From Bradyrhizobium sp. B124 (GTDB lineage: Bacteria; Pseudomonadota; Alphaproteobacteria; Rhizobiales; Xanthobacteraceae): a stretch of DNA of 64,000 nt. The position numbers and the translations under genes are program-made. Shown one piece after another: positions 42,194 to 51,104 of the stretch. The DNA lies in NCBI RefSeq assembly GCF_038967635.1, contig NZ_CP152413.1, forward strand, positions 1,426,001-1,490,000. The letters run 5' to 3'. How positions within the stretch are numbered: position 1 is the first letter of the stretch; the number at the start of each line of letters is the position of its first letter. Under the pieces are notes generated by a model. That model was not told where the DNA came from, searched no databases, and was given only the letters and a program-made list of their open reading frames with translations.

Positions 42194-42815
42194 CGGCGAA
42201 ATATCTCCACCGCCGCAAGCCTTTAGGTGGGATGCGGACGGTCACGAGTGGCGGTCGAAGCTGGTGTCAGAGGGTTATCACATCACCCCAAAATGGCCAA
42301 GCCGTTGCGGTCCCCGGCGGTCAATTATGCCAGATATGGTGGGGATGCCGGGGATTGCCAGCCGGCGGGGCCGCCCCGCCCGCTGCCCGGTTCCGGTCCC
42401 CGCAGGCCGTGGCTGACGGGGCCCGCGGGGGCGGACGGGACGCCCCCTTCCCGATCGCGCGACCAGCCGAGGCTGACGCCTCAAGGCGGGCCGCGCCCTC
42501 GAGCTTCACCAGAGCGCCCCACCCAATCACGCGACGTCCGTTTCTCTCGATCATCACGTGCACGATCATGATGCATCGAGTCACGAGATGATTTTGAAGC
42601 GTTCGATTTTTGAATCGTTCGATCTTTGAATCATTCAACACTGGATCGATTCAAGCCTCTCACGCGATGCGTGCAATTGTACGTCGCACTCCGTTGTCTC
42701 CCAGTCACACACACGAGCTTTGCGTACAGCTTCGATAGCTTCTAACCGCGCGCGGGCTGTTCGCGAAAATCACCGTGATAACGACGCCGAAGACAATTCT
42801 CTTTGGGGGCGTTGA
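42194..42815. other. Long divergent intergenic region between glyA and the TonB receptor
   Basis: About 620 bases without a convincing gene. It holds the glyA promoter on the left and, at 42580-42660, AT-richer DNA with tandem repeats just upstream of the receptor. A GGGGCGGCC-rich stretch at 42365-42500 is not coding in any frame that I trust. Confidence 0.5.
42602..42633. promoter_or_regulatory. Tandem 16-bp units upstream of the TonB receptor
   Basis: TTCGATTTTTGAATCG and TTCGATCTTTGAATCA stand head to tail, preceded by TTGAAGCG and followed by TTCAACACTGGATCGATTCAA. Each unit is itself nearly palindromic (TTCGAT/GAATC). Likely operator for a regulator of the receptor; the regulator is unknown. 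Confidence 0.5.
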
Positions 42816-45095
42816 ATGACGGACGGATGGATTCGGCCGCAGCGGTTTGCTGCTTCGGCTCTGGTGGTGCTTTCGGTTGCTGGTGCGGACGAGGTGTTCG
42901 CGCAGACGCAATTGCCGTCCGTGACGGTCGATGCGCCGCAGCACCGGCAAGCGGCGCGATCGCAGCAGCCTTCGCAGCGGACCACGCGCACACGAAGCGC
43001 CGTGCGCCGCGCAACAGTTGCACCAGCGGGAGCGCAGCCACAGGCGGCACAGCAGGCCGCAGGCTCAGGCGGCGGGCACGAGCGCGCCAACGGCCCGGTC
43101 ACCGGCTATTTGGCGCGGCAGAGCGCCAGCGGCACCAAGACCAGCACGCCGATCATCCAAACACCGCAATCGGTGACGGTCATCAGCGCCGAGCAGATCC
43201 GCGACCAGAAGATCGTCAGCAAGTTCGACGAGGTGCTGCGCTACACGCCGGGCGTCGTCGGCGGCACCTATGGCGCCGACTTCCGCAACGACTGGTTCAT
43301 GATCCGGGGCTTCCCCGCGCAGAACGAGTCGCTGTTCCTCGACGGCCTGCAGCTGTTCTACACCTCCTATGCAAGCTGGAAGCTGCAGCCGTTCAATCTC
43401 GAGCGCGTCGAGGTGCTGCGCGGTCCCTCCGGCATCCTGTATGGCGGCTCGGCGCCGGGCGGCCTCGTCAATGCGGTGAGCAAGCTGCCGCAGGCGGAGC
43501 CCATTCGCTACATCGAGGCCGGCGTCAATAATTTCGGCAACACCTATACCCAGTTCGACATCGGCGGCGCGACGGCGCAGCCCGGCGGCGGCCAGGTGCA
43601 GTATCGCCTGGTCGGCCAGGCCCAGGGCGGCGGCACTCAGACCGACTATGTCTACGACAACAATTTCTTCTTCGCCCCGTCGGTGACCTGGCGGCCCGAT
43701 GCCGACACCAGCCTCACGGTGTTCGGCATGGCCTCGCACAGCAACACCCGTGCGCTGAACTTCCTCCCCTATGTCGGCACCGTCACCAACGCGCCGTTCG
43801 GCCGCATTCCGACCAGCCTGTTCGTCGGCGACCCCAGCGTCGACCAGTTCCGCCGCGACCAGGAGATAGTCGGCTACCAGTTCCAGAAGAGCGTGACTGA
43901 CAGCGTCGACTTCCGCCAGAACGCGCGCATGGCGCATGTCGACGTCTATTACGCCGGGCTCTACGGGCTCGGCTACGCCACGACGCCGGCGGCGGCCGAC
44001 ATCACCCGCGGCAATTTCTACACCCGCGGCATCGCCACGCAGCTCAACCTCGACAATGAGCTCGAATATCGCTTCTCAACCGGCGCGCTGCAACACACCG
44101 CGCTGGTCGGCGTCGACCTGAAATATTACGGCATCGACGATCGCCAGGGTTTCGGCATGGGCACGACTCTCAACGTGTTCAATCCGGTCTACGGCAACAA
44201 CCTGCCGTATAGCGGCTCGCTGTATCAGAACGCCTATCTCACCCAGGGCATGGCCGGGCTCTACCTGCAGGACCAGGTCAAGCTGGATCGCCTGACGGTC
44301 GTGCTGTCGGGACGGCAGGACTGGGTCGACCTCACCAACAACAACCGGATCGGCGCCGATCAGAGCCGCGACGACAGCAAGTTCTCCGGCCGGGTCGGTG
44401 CGATCTACAATTTCGACAGCGGCGTTGCGCCCTACGTCTCCTACATGACCGGCTACAATCCGGTCATCGGCACCAACGCCGCCGGCCAGTTGCTGCTGCC
44501 GGAGACCTCAGAGCAGACCGAGGTCGGCGTCAAATACGAGCCGGTCGGCCTCAACGCGCGGTTCGGCGCCGCGCTGTTCGATCTCAAGCGGAAGAACGCG
44601 CTGACCACAGATCCGAACAACACGCTGTTCCAGACCCAGAATGGCGAGGTCACCTCGCGCGGCGTCGAGCTCGAGGCTGTCGCGAACATCACGCGGGATT
44701 TCAAGCTGGTGGCGAGCTACACCAATTACGAGCTGTTCGTCAGCAAGGACCTCAATCCCGCGCTGATCGGTACCGTGCCGACCAACACCCCGCGGCAGCT
44801 CGCCTCGGTCTGGACCGACTACACCTTCCGCGACGGCCCGCTGAACGGCTTCGGCTTCGGCGGCGGCGTCCGCTATGTCGGCTCGTCCTTTGCCGACACC
44901 GCGAACACCGCGCGCGTCCCCGGCGTCGTGCTCGGCGACCTCGCCTTGCACTACGAATGGGACAACAACTGGCGCGCGGCGCTCAATGTCGTGAACGTCA
45001 CCGACAATATCTACGTCGCGAGCTGCGCAACGATCAGCTCCTGTTACTACGGCGATCGCCGGCGCATCACAGCAAGCCTCACCTACAAATGGTGA
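42816..45095 (+). CDS. TonB-dependent siderophore receptor
   Basis: Outer membrane transporter of the FhuA/ferrichrome type, 759 residues. Signal peptide ending near VFAQ, then a TonB-box-like LPSVTVDAP, a low-complexity Gln/Arg/Ala linker, and the plug domain: TSTPIIQTPQSVTVISAEQI, DEVLRYTPGVVGGTYGADFR, WFMIRGFPAQNESLFLDGLQ and NLERVEVLRGPSGILYGGSA. The barrel ends in DRRRITASLTYKW with terminal Trp. No regulator or ABC genes are adjacent. A terminator follows. Confidence 0.93.
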   Translation: MTDGWIRPQRFAASALVVLSVAGADEVFAQTQLPSVTVDAPQHRQAARSQQPSQRTTRTRSAVRRATVAPAGAQPQAAQQAAGSGGGHERANGPVTGYLARQSASGTKTSTPIIQTPQSVTVISAEQIRDQKIVSKFDEVLRYTPGVVGGTYGADFRNDWFMIRGFPAQNESLFLDGLQLFYTSYASWKLQPFNLERVEVLRGPSGILYGGSAPGGLVNAVSKLPQAEPIRYIEAGVNNFGNTYTQFDIGGATAQPGGGQVQYRLVGQAQGGGTQTDYVYDNNFFFAPSVTWRPDADTSLTVFGMASHSNTRALNFLPYVGTVTNAPFGRIPTSLFVGDPSVDQFRRDQEIVGYQFQKSVTDSVDFRQNARMAHVDVYYAGLYGLGYATTPAAADITRGNFYTRGIATQLNLDNELEYRFSTGALQHTALVGVDLKYYGIDDRQGFGMGTTLNVFNPVYGNNLPYSGSLYQNAYLTQGMAGLYLQDQVKLDRLTVVLSGRQDWVDLTNNNRIGADQSRDDSKFSGRVGAIYNFDSGVAPYVSYMTGYNPVIGTNAAGQLLLPETSEQTEVGVKYEPVGLNARFGAALFDLKRKNALTTDPNNTLFQTQNGEVTSRGVELEAVANITRDFKLVASYTNYELFVSKDLNPALIGTVPTNTPRQLASVWTDYTFRDGPLNGFGFGGGVRYVGSSFADTANTARVPGVVLGDLALHYEWDNNWRAALNVVNVTDNIYVASCATISSCYYGDRRRITASLTYKW

Positions 45096-45138
45096 GCGCG
45101 CCGCGAAACATTCCGTTCACAAATCCATCAATGAGACT

Positions 45139-45168
45139 GAGAGGCGGCATTCAGCCGCCTCTCCATTT
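45139..45168 (+). terminator. Terminator of the TonB receptor gene
   Basis: GAGAGGCGG and CCGCCTCTC form a 9-bp stem with a short loop, followed by CATTTTCTT. It lies 44 bases after the receptor stop codon. Confidence 0.8.
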
Positions 45169-45242
45169 TCTTGACGCCGTCAGGGCGGTGTCAGCATGTC
45201 GCGCTAGGTTCGAACAGCGGCTACACTTGCCGCGCCCAGACT

Positions 45243-45280
45243 GGCCCGCTCCGAATTGCGAGCCCCGGAGCGGGCCTTTT
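45243..45280 (+). terminator. Second terminator hairpin without an obvious gene before it
   Basis: GGCCCGCTCCG and CGGAGCGGGCC make a perfect 11-bp stem with a 12-base loop, followed by TTTT. The receptor already has its own terminator 75 bases earlier. A short unannotated transcript may end here. Confidence 0.65.
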
Positions 45281-45351
45281 ACATGGCGAACGTTTCCCAC
45301 GACAACCCAAGGGCATCCGAGCCCGTCGCACGGGCCGCGCGCGGGCCAACG

Positions 45352-45633
45352 TCAGAATGCACTCCTGAACTGCGCGACATAGTCGGAGCTGCCATAGACC
45401 CACATGGGCTCGTCGCATTGTCGTGGGCCCGTGTCGTTCGTGCAGGCGGAACTCCACGGCGGAGCCGCGATCTGACGACCGACGATCCCGTATCCCTGCA
45501 GTCCGTTGCCGATTGTCGGTCCCGTGCCGACATGCGCTCGATCGCTGCCTTTGCCGGTTCGTGCATGAGCGAAGGCCTCGGTCGCAGGAGATGGCGCCAG
45601 CATGAGCGCCGCCAGAAGGTAGATCATCTTCAT
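45352..45633 (-). CDS. Small secreted protein
   Basis: The 93-residue protein starts MKMIYLLAALMLAPSPATEA with a signal peptide probably cut after FAHA. The mature part (TGKGSDRAHVGTGPTIGNGL, then QGYGIVGRQIAAPPWSSACT) contains two Cys (SSAC, PRQCDEPMW) likely to form a disulphide. No family recognised. Convergent with the TonB receptor. Confidence 0.65.
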   Translation of the reverse strand: MKMIYLLAALMLAPSPATEAFAHARTGKGSDRAHVGTGPTIGNGLQGYGIVGRQIAAPPWSSACTNDTGPRQCDEPMWVYGSSDYVAQFRSAF

Positions 45634-46101
45634 CGTTCAGCCGCCCTGATTGCGCCTCGCGCGGGCGAGGCATGTGTACGTTGCTGAAATGAAGACCGAG
45701 ATCGGAGCCCGGATATTTCCCAATCACACAAATGTTGGCGGTGTTGCTACAGGGCTCGACGAGACGGGCATCGCGCCGCAGATCCAGGGCACTATCGCCG
45801 CAGGTCGGATTCTCGCACGCTGGCTCCCGCCGCCACAGGCGCTACGCTGGCGACCAGGACGCCCGACAACACGACATTGAGGACAAGCGCATAGGCCGCA
45901 ATGAATGCGGCCAGCCGACCTACCTGTCACCTGAAAACAAATCGGCTCATCAGACTGATCCCCCCTCAGGCCGTACCGCAGCGCGTATGCGCGCCGTTGC
46001 CGACGCACAACACGCTCCATTAAATCGTCAACCTTCCTCCCTCCATTGTCACTTGGCTCGACGGCAGCCCTCCCTTGCGATAGATTGTCGCGGGTGGACC
46101 G
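45634..46101. other. Non-coding stretch with a possible broken DUF2946-like gene
   Basis: No intact gene. On the minus strand around 45860-45950 one frame reads RLAAFIAAYALVLNVVLSGV LVASVAPVAAGASVR without a start codon and soon meets a stop. This resembles the N-terminal membrane segment of DUF2946-type proteins and may be a decayed paralogue of the intact gene at 46102. Evidence is weak. Confidence 0.3.
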
Positions 46102-46476
46102 ATGCGCCGACAGCTGAAGAGATTTCTACCCCTAGTTCTGGTTGCCCTGCTGGTGCAGATCTTTGCACCGATCGGCGCTTGCTGGGCGGCGAGTCTTGCG
46201 GCCTCGGATCCGCTTACAGGCGCGGTCATGTGCCACGGCGGCGCGGTACAAGCGACCGGCCAGGACGATCAGACCGGTCACCGCGCGCACGAAGGCTGCT
46301 GCGCCGCCTGCAGCGTGCTGCAGACCGGCGCACCGATCACTTCGCCGCAGACATCAGCCGCGATCGCGATCGATCGCGTGACGAGCCAGGTCACCTGGCT
46401 GGATTTCGCGCCGCGCCTCTCCGGTCCAAGAGCCGCTTCCGAGGCCCAGGCGCGCGCTCCGCCGTTTCTGTCGTAA
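46102..46476 (+). CDS. DUF2946-type small periplasmic/membrane protein
   Basis: The 124-residue protein has an N-terminal signal/membrane segment (LKRFLPLVLVALLVQIFAPI GACWAA) and then a His/Cys-rich stretch: VMCHGGAVQATGQDDQTGHR, AHEGCCAACSVLQTGAP. This pattern is typical of DUF2946 proteins found beside copper and TonB genes. CHGG, HEGCCAAC could bind Cu. It stands 57 bases upstream of the outer membrane-like gene, in the run leading to copC-copD. Confidence 0.7.
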   Translation: MRRQLKRFLPLVLVALLVQIFAPIGACWAASLAASDPLTGAVMCHGGAVQATGQDDQTGHRAHEGCCAACSVLQTGAPITSPQTSAAIAIDRVTSQVTWLDFAPRLSGPRAASEAQARAPPFLS

Positions 46477-46533
46477 AGCCGCGCGGCCACCGGCCGCTGA
46501 GACCTTTACACATCAACGCCCGCGGAGATTCCC

Positions 46534-47538
46534 ATGTTCATCCGTCATGCGCGCGCAGCCCTATCTGGCCTTGCCGTCGCGCTTGTTCCACTTTCTTCCA
46601 GCAACGCGCACGAAATCGTCGGCAACCGCTTCTTTCCGGCCACGCTCGGCATCGACGATCCCGGCGTGAACGACGAACTCTCACTGCCCACCGTATCCAG
46701 CTTCCACACCGGCGATGATCTGTCGTTCCGGCAGCGCGACTTCTCCGGCGAGTTTTCCAAGCGGATCACCGAGGCTTTCGCGATCTCCATTGGGTCGACG
46801 TACAGCTTCCTCCATCCACCTGGAGGACCGACCGGAACCGGCGCCCATGGCTTCCAGAACGTCGACACCACCTTCAAGTATCGTGTCTTCAAGGACGCCG
46901 AGCATGAATTCGTTATGTCGGTAGGGCTGAGCGTCGAATGGGGCGGCACCGGCGCCGGCAGCGTCGGAGCTGATCCGTTCAACACCTACACGCCGACCCT
47001 CTATTTCGGCAAAGGCTTCGGCGACCTGCCCGACACGTTGTCATGGCTGCGCCCCGTCGCGGTCACCGGACAGGTTGGCTACGCCATTCCCGGTAGGTCA
47101 TCCACCACGACCTTCGGGGTCGATCCCGATACTGGTGATTTGACCTCCGATACTGAGTTTCATCCAAGGGTGCTGAACTGGGGCGCCACGATCCAGTACA
47201 GCCTGCCCTATCTGAAATCCGCGGTCGTCGATCTCGGTCTGCCGGATTTTATCAATCGCATGATCCCGCTTGTTGAGGCGACGTTGCAGACCCCGGTCGG
47301 AAACACGTTGACGTCGGGCACGATGACGACTGGGACCATCAACCCCGGCGTTCTCTGGGTCGGGAACACCTATCAACTCGGGGTCGAGGCGCTGATCCCG
47401 ATCAATCGTCAAAGCGGAACCCGGGTCGGCATGATTGCGCAGCTCCATCTTTATCTCGACGATATCGATCCCCGGGGCATCGGCAGGCCGATCTTTGGCG
47501 GTCCGGTGCAGCCCGCCAGCCCGTTTGCGAGGAATTGA
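46534..47538 (+). CDS. Putative outer-membrane beta-barrel protein of a copper cluster
   Basis: The 334-residue protein begins with a signal peptide (MFIRHARAALSGLAVALVPL, cut near SNA) followed by HEIVGNRFFPATLGIDDPGV. Strongly alternating beta pattern (AFAISIGSTYSFLHPPGGPT, FVMSVGLSVEWGGTGAGSVG, YQLGVEALIPINRQSGTRVG). It is a porin-like or MetA-pathway-type channel by look. The copC start follows in the next codons, so it is co-transcribed with copC and copD. Confidence 0.65.
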   Translation: MFIRHARAALSGLAVALVPLSSSNAHEIVGNRFFPATLGIDDPGVNDELSLPTVSSFHTGDDLSFRQRDFSGEFSKRITEAFAISIGSTYSFLHPPGGPTGTGAHGFQNVDTTFKYRVFKDAEHEFVMSVGLSVEWGGTGAGSVGADPFNTYTPTLYFGKGFGDLPDTLSWLRPVAVTGQVGYAIPGRSSTTTFGVDPDTGDLTSDTEFHPRVLNWGATIQYSLPYLKSAVVDLGLPDFINRMIPLVEATLQTPVGNTLTSGTMTTGTINPGVLWVGNTYQLGVEALIPINRQSGTRVGMIAQLHLYLDDIDPRGIGRPIFGGPVQPASPFARN

Positions 47539-47540
47539 TC

Positions 47541-47891
47541 ATGCGACGCTCATCCCTGATCATCGCGCTCTTGCTGTCGCTTGCGGCCGGCAAGGCAGAC
47601 GCCCACGCCTTTCTCGATCATGCCGAGCCGCGCGTCGGCAACAAGGTGGCGAGCCCGCCGCGCGAGGTGACGCTCACCTTCACCCAGAAGCTGGAGGCAG
47701 CATTCAGTTCGGTAACAGTCACCGGTCCATCCGGGCAGCGGGTCGATGCCGGAAAGGCGCGCGTGAACGGCAACCAGATGTCGGTCTCGCTGAAGGGCGG
47801 CGGTGTTGGGACCTATCACGTCAATTGGCACGTGCTTTCCGTAGACACTCACACGACCGAGGGGAACTTCACCTTCCAGGTTGGCCAGTAG
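47541..47891 (+). CDS. copC: CopC-domain periplasmic protein
   Basis: CopC proteins bind copper in the periplasm. ATG 47541, 116 residues. Signal peptide ends with ADA; the mature protein starts directly with His (HAFLDHAEPRVGNKVASPPR), the N-terminal His that ligates Cu(II). The C-terminal NWHVLSVDTHTTEGNFTFQV block supplies the second His cluster (D-x-H). Followed after 12 bases by copD. Confidence 0.88.
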   Translation: MRRSSLIIALLLSLAAGKADAHAFLDHAEPRVGNKVASPPREVTLTFTQKLEAAFSSVTVTGPSGQRVDAGKARVNGNQMSVSLKGGGVGTYHVNWHVLSVDTHTTEGNFTFQVGQ

Positions 47892-47903
47892 AGCTTAGTC
47901 GCA

Positions 47904-48878
47904 ATGGATTGGTCCGCAGCAGGAGCGCCGTTGATCGCGACGCGCGCCGTGCACTTCGCGGCAACGGCGATAGCGGTCGGAAGCGTTGTTTTCGGCCGCC
48001 TGATCGCCATGCCGGTCTTGCACAACCGCACCGCGGCGATGCCTGCGTTTCGGAGCCGGACGCGGCGGCATATCTGGGCCTGTCTTGCCCTCGCGGTGAT
48101 CTCGGGCGCGATTTGGCTTCTGCTGCAGGCGGCGTCGATGAGCGGAATGCCGCTCATCGACGCTTTGACCGCCGACATCCTATCAACCGTCATCAACGAA
48201 ACCCAGTTCGGTGAGATGACAATCATCCGCGCAGGTCTTGCGATCTGCCTGGCGGCCTGCCTCATCTCAGACCGCGCGGTGGTCGCACAATGGCTGGGGC
48301 TGGCTGCAGCGATCGGGCTTGCCGGCAGTCTTGCCTGGACCGGCCACGCCGCCTCAACCATTGGTCCGACCGGCTATCTGCATCTTGCAGCGGATGCGTT
48401 GCATACCGTTGCTGCTGCAGCCTGGATCGGTGGTCTGGTGTCACTGATCACCTTCTTGGCCACTCCCAAGGTCCGTGAGAGCATGTCGCTGGTCCGCGAT
48501 GCCACCGAACGGTTTTCGATACTCGGCATCGTCAGCGTGGCCACCATCCTGCTCAGCGGCGTTGTCAACGCCGCCATTCTGGTCGGCTCGCTACATGGGC
48601 TCGTCGCCACCGAATATGGGCGGCTGCTGATGCTCAAGATAGCGATCTTCGCCGCGATGCTCGTGTTCGCGGCGATCAACCGCTTTCGCTTGACGCCGCA
48701 GTTCGCCGCCATCGAAAGCGAACAATCGTCTGTCGCCCTTCGTCAACTGATCCGTAACAGTGCGATCGAGACAACACTCGGACTGGGAATCATCGTCATT
48801 GTTGGGCTGCTCGGAACCCTGCATCCCGCCATTCACCTGCAAGACGTTTCCGACCTCTTGCTGACCAGGCAGCATTGA
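47904..48878 (+). CDS. copD: CopD-family copper resistance/uptake membrane protein
   Basis: 324 residues with about eight membrane spans: TRAVHFAATAIAVGSVVFGR, WACLALAVISGAIWLLLQAA, LGLAAAIGLAGSLAWTGHAA, LAADALHTVAAAAWIGGLVS. CopD works with CopC to move copper across the inner membrane. Conserved His residues lie in AVHF, GHA and LHTVAAAAWIGGL. The neighbouring genes (DUF2946, barrel protein, copC) form one rightward cluster. Confidence 0.88.
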   Translation: MDWSAAGAPLIATRAVHFAATAIAVGSVVFGRLIAMPVLHNRTAAMPAFRSRTRRHIWACLALAVISGAIWLLLQAASMSGMPLIDALTADILSTVINETQFGEMTIIRAGLAICLAACLISDRAVVAQWLGLAAAIGLAGSLAWTGHAASTIGPTGYLHLAADALHTVAAAAWIGGLVSLITFLATPKVRESMSLVRDATERFSILGIVSVATILLSGVVNAAILVGSLHGLVATEYGRLLMLKIAIFAAMLVFAAINRFRLTPQFAAIESEQSSVALRQLIRNSAIETTLGLGIIVIVGLLGTLHPAIHLQDVSDLLLTRQH

Positions 48879-49067
48879 CGCAACTTGCCTAGTCCTCATT
48901 CGCCCTGAACCGCCCGAGTCCCAAGCCGTGCTGCATATCGCCGCACCTCGACATTGGTTTTCGCTTGCCTTGACTCGAGTCAGGAGTCAGCGGGCTCAGC
49001 TCTAGGAACCATTGCTAGTTCTTCCCGTTCCACCTGCGCCGATAGATACGGCATTGGAGGAGAGAAC

Positions 49068-49301
49068 ATGAACGTTAAATCGATTGTCGCGGCAGCGTTG
49101 CTTGCCGCTTTTGTCACGCCGGCATTTGCATCGGACGAATTCTACGTCGTGCAGGACGTGAAGACGAAGAAGTGCACGATCGTCGATCAGAAGCCGGCCG
49201 ACACGACGACCACCGTCGTCAGCCCGTCGGGCACCATCTACAAGACACGCTCCGAAGCCGAGACCGGCATGAAGAGCGTCAAGATCTGCACGTCCGACTG
49301 A
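49068..49301 (+). CDS. Small secreted protein
   Basis: A 77-residue protein with GGAGGAGA ahead of ATG 49068. Signal peptide MNVKSIVAAALLAAFVTPAF (cut after ASA/FAS), mature part DEFYVVQDVKTKKCTIVDQK and GTIYKTRSEAETGMKSVKIC. Two Cys probably pair. The DEFYVVQD-KxCTIV pattern is common to small periplasmic proteins of Bradyrhizobium; function unknown. Confidence 0.75.
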   Translation: MNVKSIVAAALLAAFVTPAFASDEFYVVQDVKTKKCTIVDQKPADTTTTVVSPSGTIYKTRSEAETGMKSVKICTSD

Positions 49302-49412
49302 CAGGCGCTGAGCACGCCAGTCACCATACTTTGGGCCGAGCCGGCAGTCGTCATCCTGGGCGGTGGCGTCTGCCTGGTCGGTCATCTCCACTGAAGGCGA
49401 GGAGTTTCTCTT

Positions 49413-49802
49413 ATGAAAAAGTTTGTTATCGGCTGCATCTCGGCTGCGGCGTTCGCTACCGCCGCGCATGCGGCGACCACGATGCCCGCCGCCCCGACGG
49501 ACAGCTGGACCATCACCAACTACTACAAGCAGAACGTCTATGATCCGAAGGAATCCAAGATCGGGACGATCGACGACGTGCTCGTCGACAAGGCGGGCAA
49601 GGTGACCGGCCTCGTCATCGGCGTCGGCGGCTTTCTCGGCGCCGGCGAGAAGGACGTGATCGTGCCGTACACGGCCGTCAAATCGCAAAAGAAGGACGAC
49701 AAGTGGTGGCTCACGCTCGACGAGACCAAGGACAGCCTGAAGGCTGCACCGGGCTTCAAGTACGATCGGGCCAGCACAACCTGGATGCCTGAGAACAAGT
49801 AA
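49413..49802 (+). CDS. Secreted PRC-barrel protein
   Basis: The 129-residue protein has a signal peptide (MKKFVIGCISAAAFATAAHA) and one PRC-barrel domain: NVYDPKESKIGTIDDVLVDK, AGKVTGLVIGVGGFLGAGEK, DVIVPYTAVKSQKKDDKWWL. PRC-barrel proteins in Bradyrhizobium periplasm are often stress-related; no partner is adjacent. A hairpin terminator lies 70 bases downstream. Confidence 0.88.
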   Translation: MKKFVIGCISAAAFATAAHAATTMPAAPTDSWTITNYYKQNVYDPKESKIGTIDDVLVDKAGKVTGLVIGVGGFLGAGEKDVIVPYTAVKSQKKDDKWWLTLDETKDSLKAAPGFKYDRASTTWMPENK

Positions 49803-49871
49803 CACCGAAAGTCCCGTCTGCTCGGCGGTGCATTGCCGATCAGGCAGCTTGACGAGCAAAGCGGAAACACT

Positions 49872-49903
49872 AGCCCCGGCGCATTCGCGCGCCGGGGCTT
49901 TTG
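49872..49903 (+). terminator. Terminator after the PRC-barrel gene
   Basis: AGCCCCGGCGC and GCGCCGGGGCT form an 11-bp stem with a short loop and are followed by TTTTGCTT. Confidence 0.85.
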
Positions 49904-49904
49904 C

Positions 49905-50215
49905 TTGCGCCTCGAACTTCGCCGCAGCCGGGTGAACAAGACGCAGTGAAGCCGGATTCCCGCGTTGATGACGATACCGCTGGCGACCAACCCTTGGGCG
50001 TGTTTCGGTTTCAAGACTGCTTGCTTGATCCGCAAACCAACGATCCCCGGGCGCCGGAGGTTTCACAGCGCCGGGGATCGCTACTCCCGGAGGGCTTGGG
50101 GGCAAAGGCCGGGAGCTGCGAGTCTACTCTGTCGATTTTCGTTGGTTCCTCGACAGAACAAGGGCCACGGACCGTCAGAGATCAGCGGCTCTGCTGGGTG
50201 TCGATCCGTTTGGAT
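49905..50215. other. Non-coding stretch with one hairpin
   Basis: Contains GATCCCCGGGCG and CGCCGGGGATC (50040-50081), an inverted repeat with an 15-base loop. A frame stays open from 49901 into the next gene but lacks a good start and its composition is not coding-like. Confidence 0.4.
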
Positions 50216-50512
50216 ATGTGTCCCTCGCTGCTGCTCGGGCCGCATGTGAGCGATCTCACCAAAGATCCGCTGGTCAACTACGCCGCCAGGGAGCCAACGG
50301 CGAAGCCTGATCCGGAGAACTCGCGGCCCCAATACCTGCTCGGTGAAAGAATCGTCACGACTTCGACGAGCAGGGACAAGCGAACCCTGCAGTGCAGCGG
50401 CGGGATTTCGGTATCCGTCGGCGACGTCAAGGCGTCGAAAGAGGTGGAATTCACCGCGCAAAAATCAGCCGACGGAAAATTGTCCGTTTCGGTCGCTCCA
50501 TTTCAGTTTTGA
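50216..50512 (+). CDS. Hypothetical protein, possibly 5'-truncated
   Basis: The convincing part is the C-terminus: ERIVTTSTSRDKRTLQCSGG, then ISVSVGDVKASKEVEFTAQK and SADGKLSVSVAPFQF, a beta-rich domain that I recall from small Bradyrhizobium lipoproteins. The first ATG that fits is 50216 (98 residues), without a clear Shine-Dalgarno or signal peptide, so the normal 5' end may be lost. Confidence 0.45.
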   Translation: MCPSLLLGPHVSDLTKDPLVNYAAREPTAKPDPENSRPQYLLGERIVTTSTSRDKRTLQCSGGISVSVGDVKASKEVEFTAQKSADGKLSVSVAPFQF

Positions 50513-50542
50513 CTTCGTAGCGGCGGCGTGAAGTCCGCCAAT

Positions 50543-50973
50543 ATGACGGCGGATCGCATCGATCGTCGCTTTGCCTGGAACCGGAACGGCAAGCTCAGAG
50601 TTGTGGTCATAGTCCGGGAGCGCGGAGAAACTTCCGTCCCGGCAATTTTCAATTCGGAAAGCCAGGTCGCTTCATTCATTCGCGCTCGCATCGCGAAGGG
50701 ACGGTCGTGCATGCCGACGAAGCGGCATCATGGGATAACTGACATGAGCGTTTCGAGATCAAGGGAATCAACCATCAGGCGACATACAGCCTCGATGGCG
50801 CGTGTACTGACATGGCTGAAGAATACCTGCCCCGCCTGCGACGTGCCGGGACCAGAGCTCGCCACATCGCCGGTGCGCGTCTCCACCGATACGCGCCGGA
50901 GTACCCCTGGCTTCAGGGCTGCCGCCCGATCTCGAACCGGGATCAGGTGAGCCGGATTGCCGGTGAGCGCTGA
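50543..50973 (+). pseudogene. Remnant of an ISXO2-like (IS1595 family) transposase
   Basis: One frame reads DRRFAWNRNGKLRVVVIVRE RGETSVPAIFNSESQVASFI RARIAKG; at about 50700 the match moves to another frame with VHADEAASWDN, an in-frame TGA, then HERFEIKGINHQATYSLDGA and ISNRDQVSRIAGER. These are the C-terminal half blocks of ISXO2-like transposases, including the HADE segment. Frameshift, stop codon and missing N-terminus mean it is dead. Confidence 0.8.
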
Positions 50974-51104
50974 CGCGCGGCAACGCTCTTGCCGCGCGCA
51001 TTGGAGCAAGGGAATTGGTTGCTGAAGAAGCTTTGAGCTTGGAACCTTACGGTGTCCCGACAATTGGGCTCTTGTTCCGGGCAGGAACCGATAAAGGGAA
51101 ATGC

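Noticed and set aside
42321..42641. 106-residue frame upstream of glyA
   Set aside because: Pro/Ala/Arg-rich, no start signal, lies across the tandem repeats; non-coding composition.
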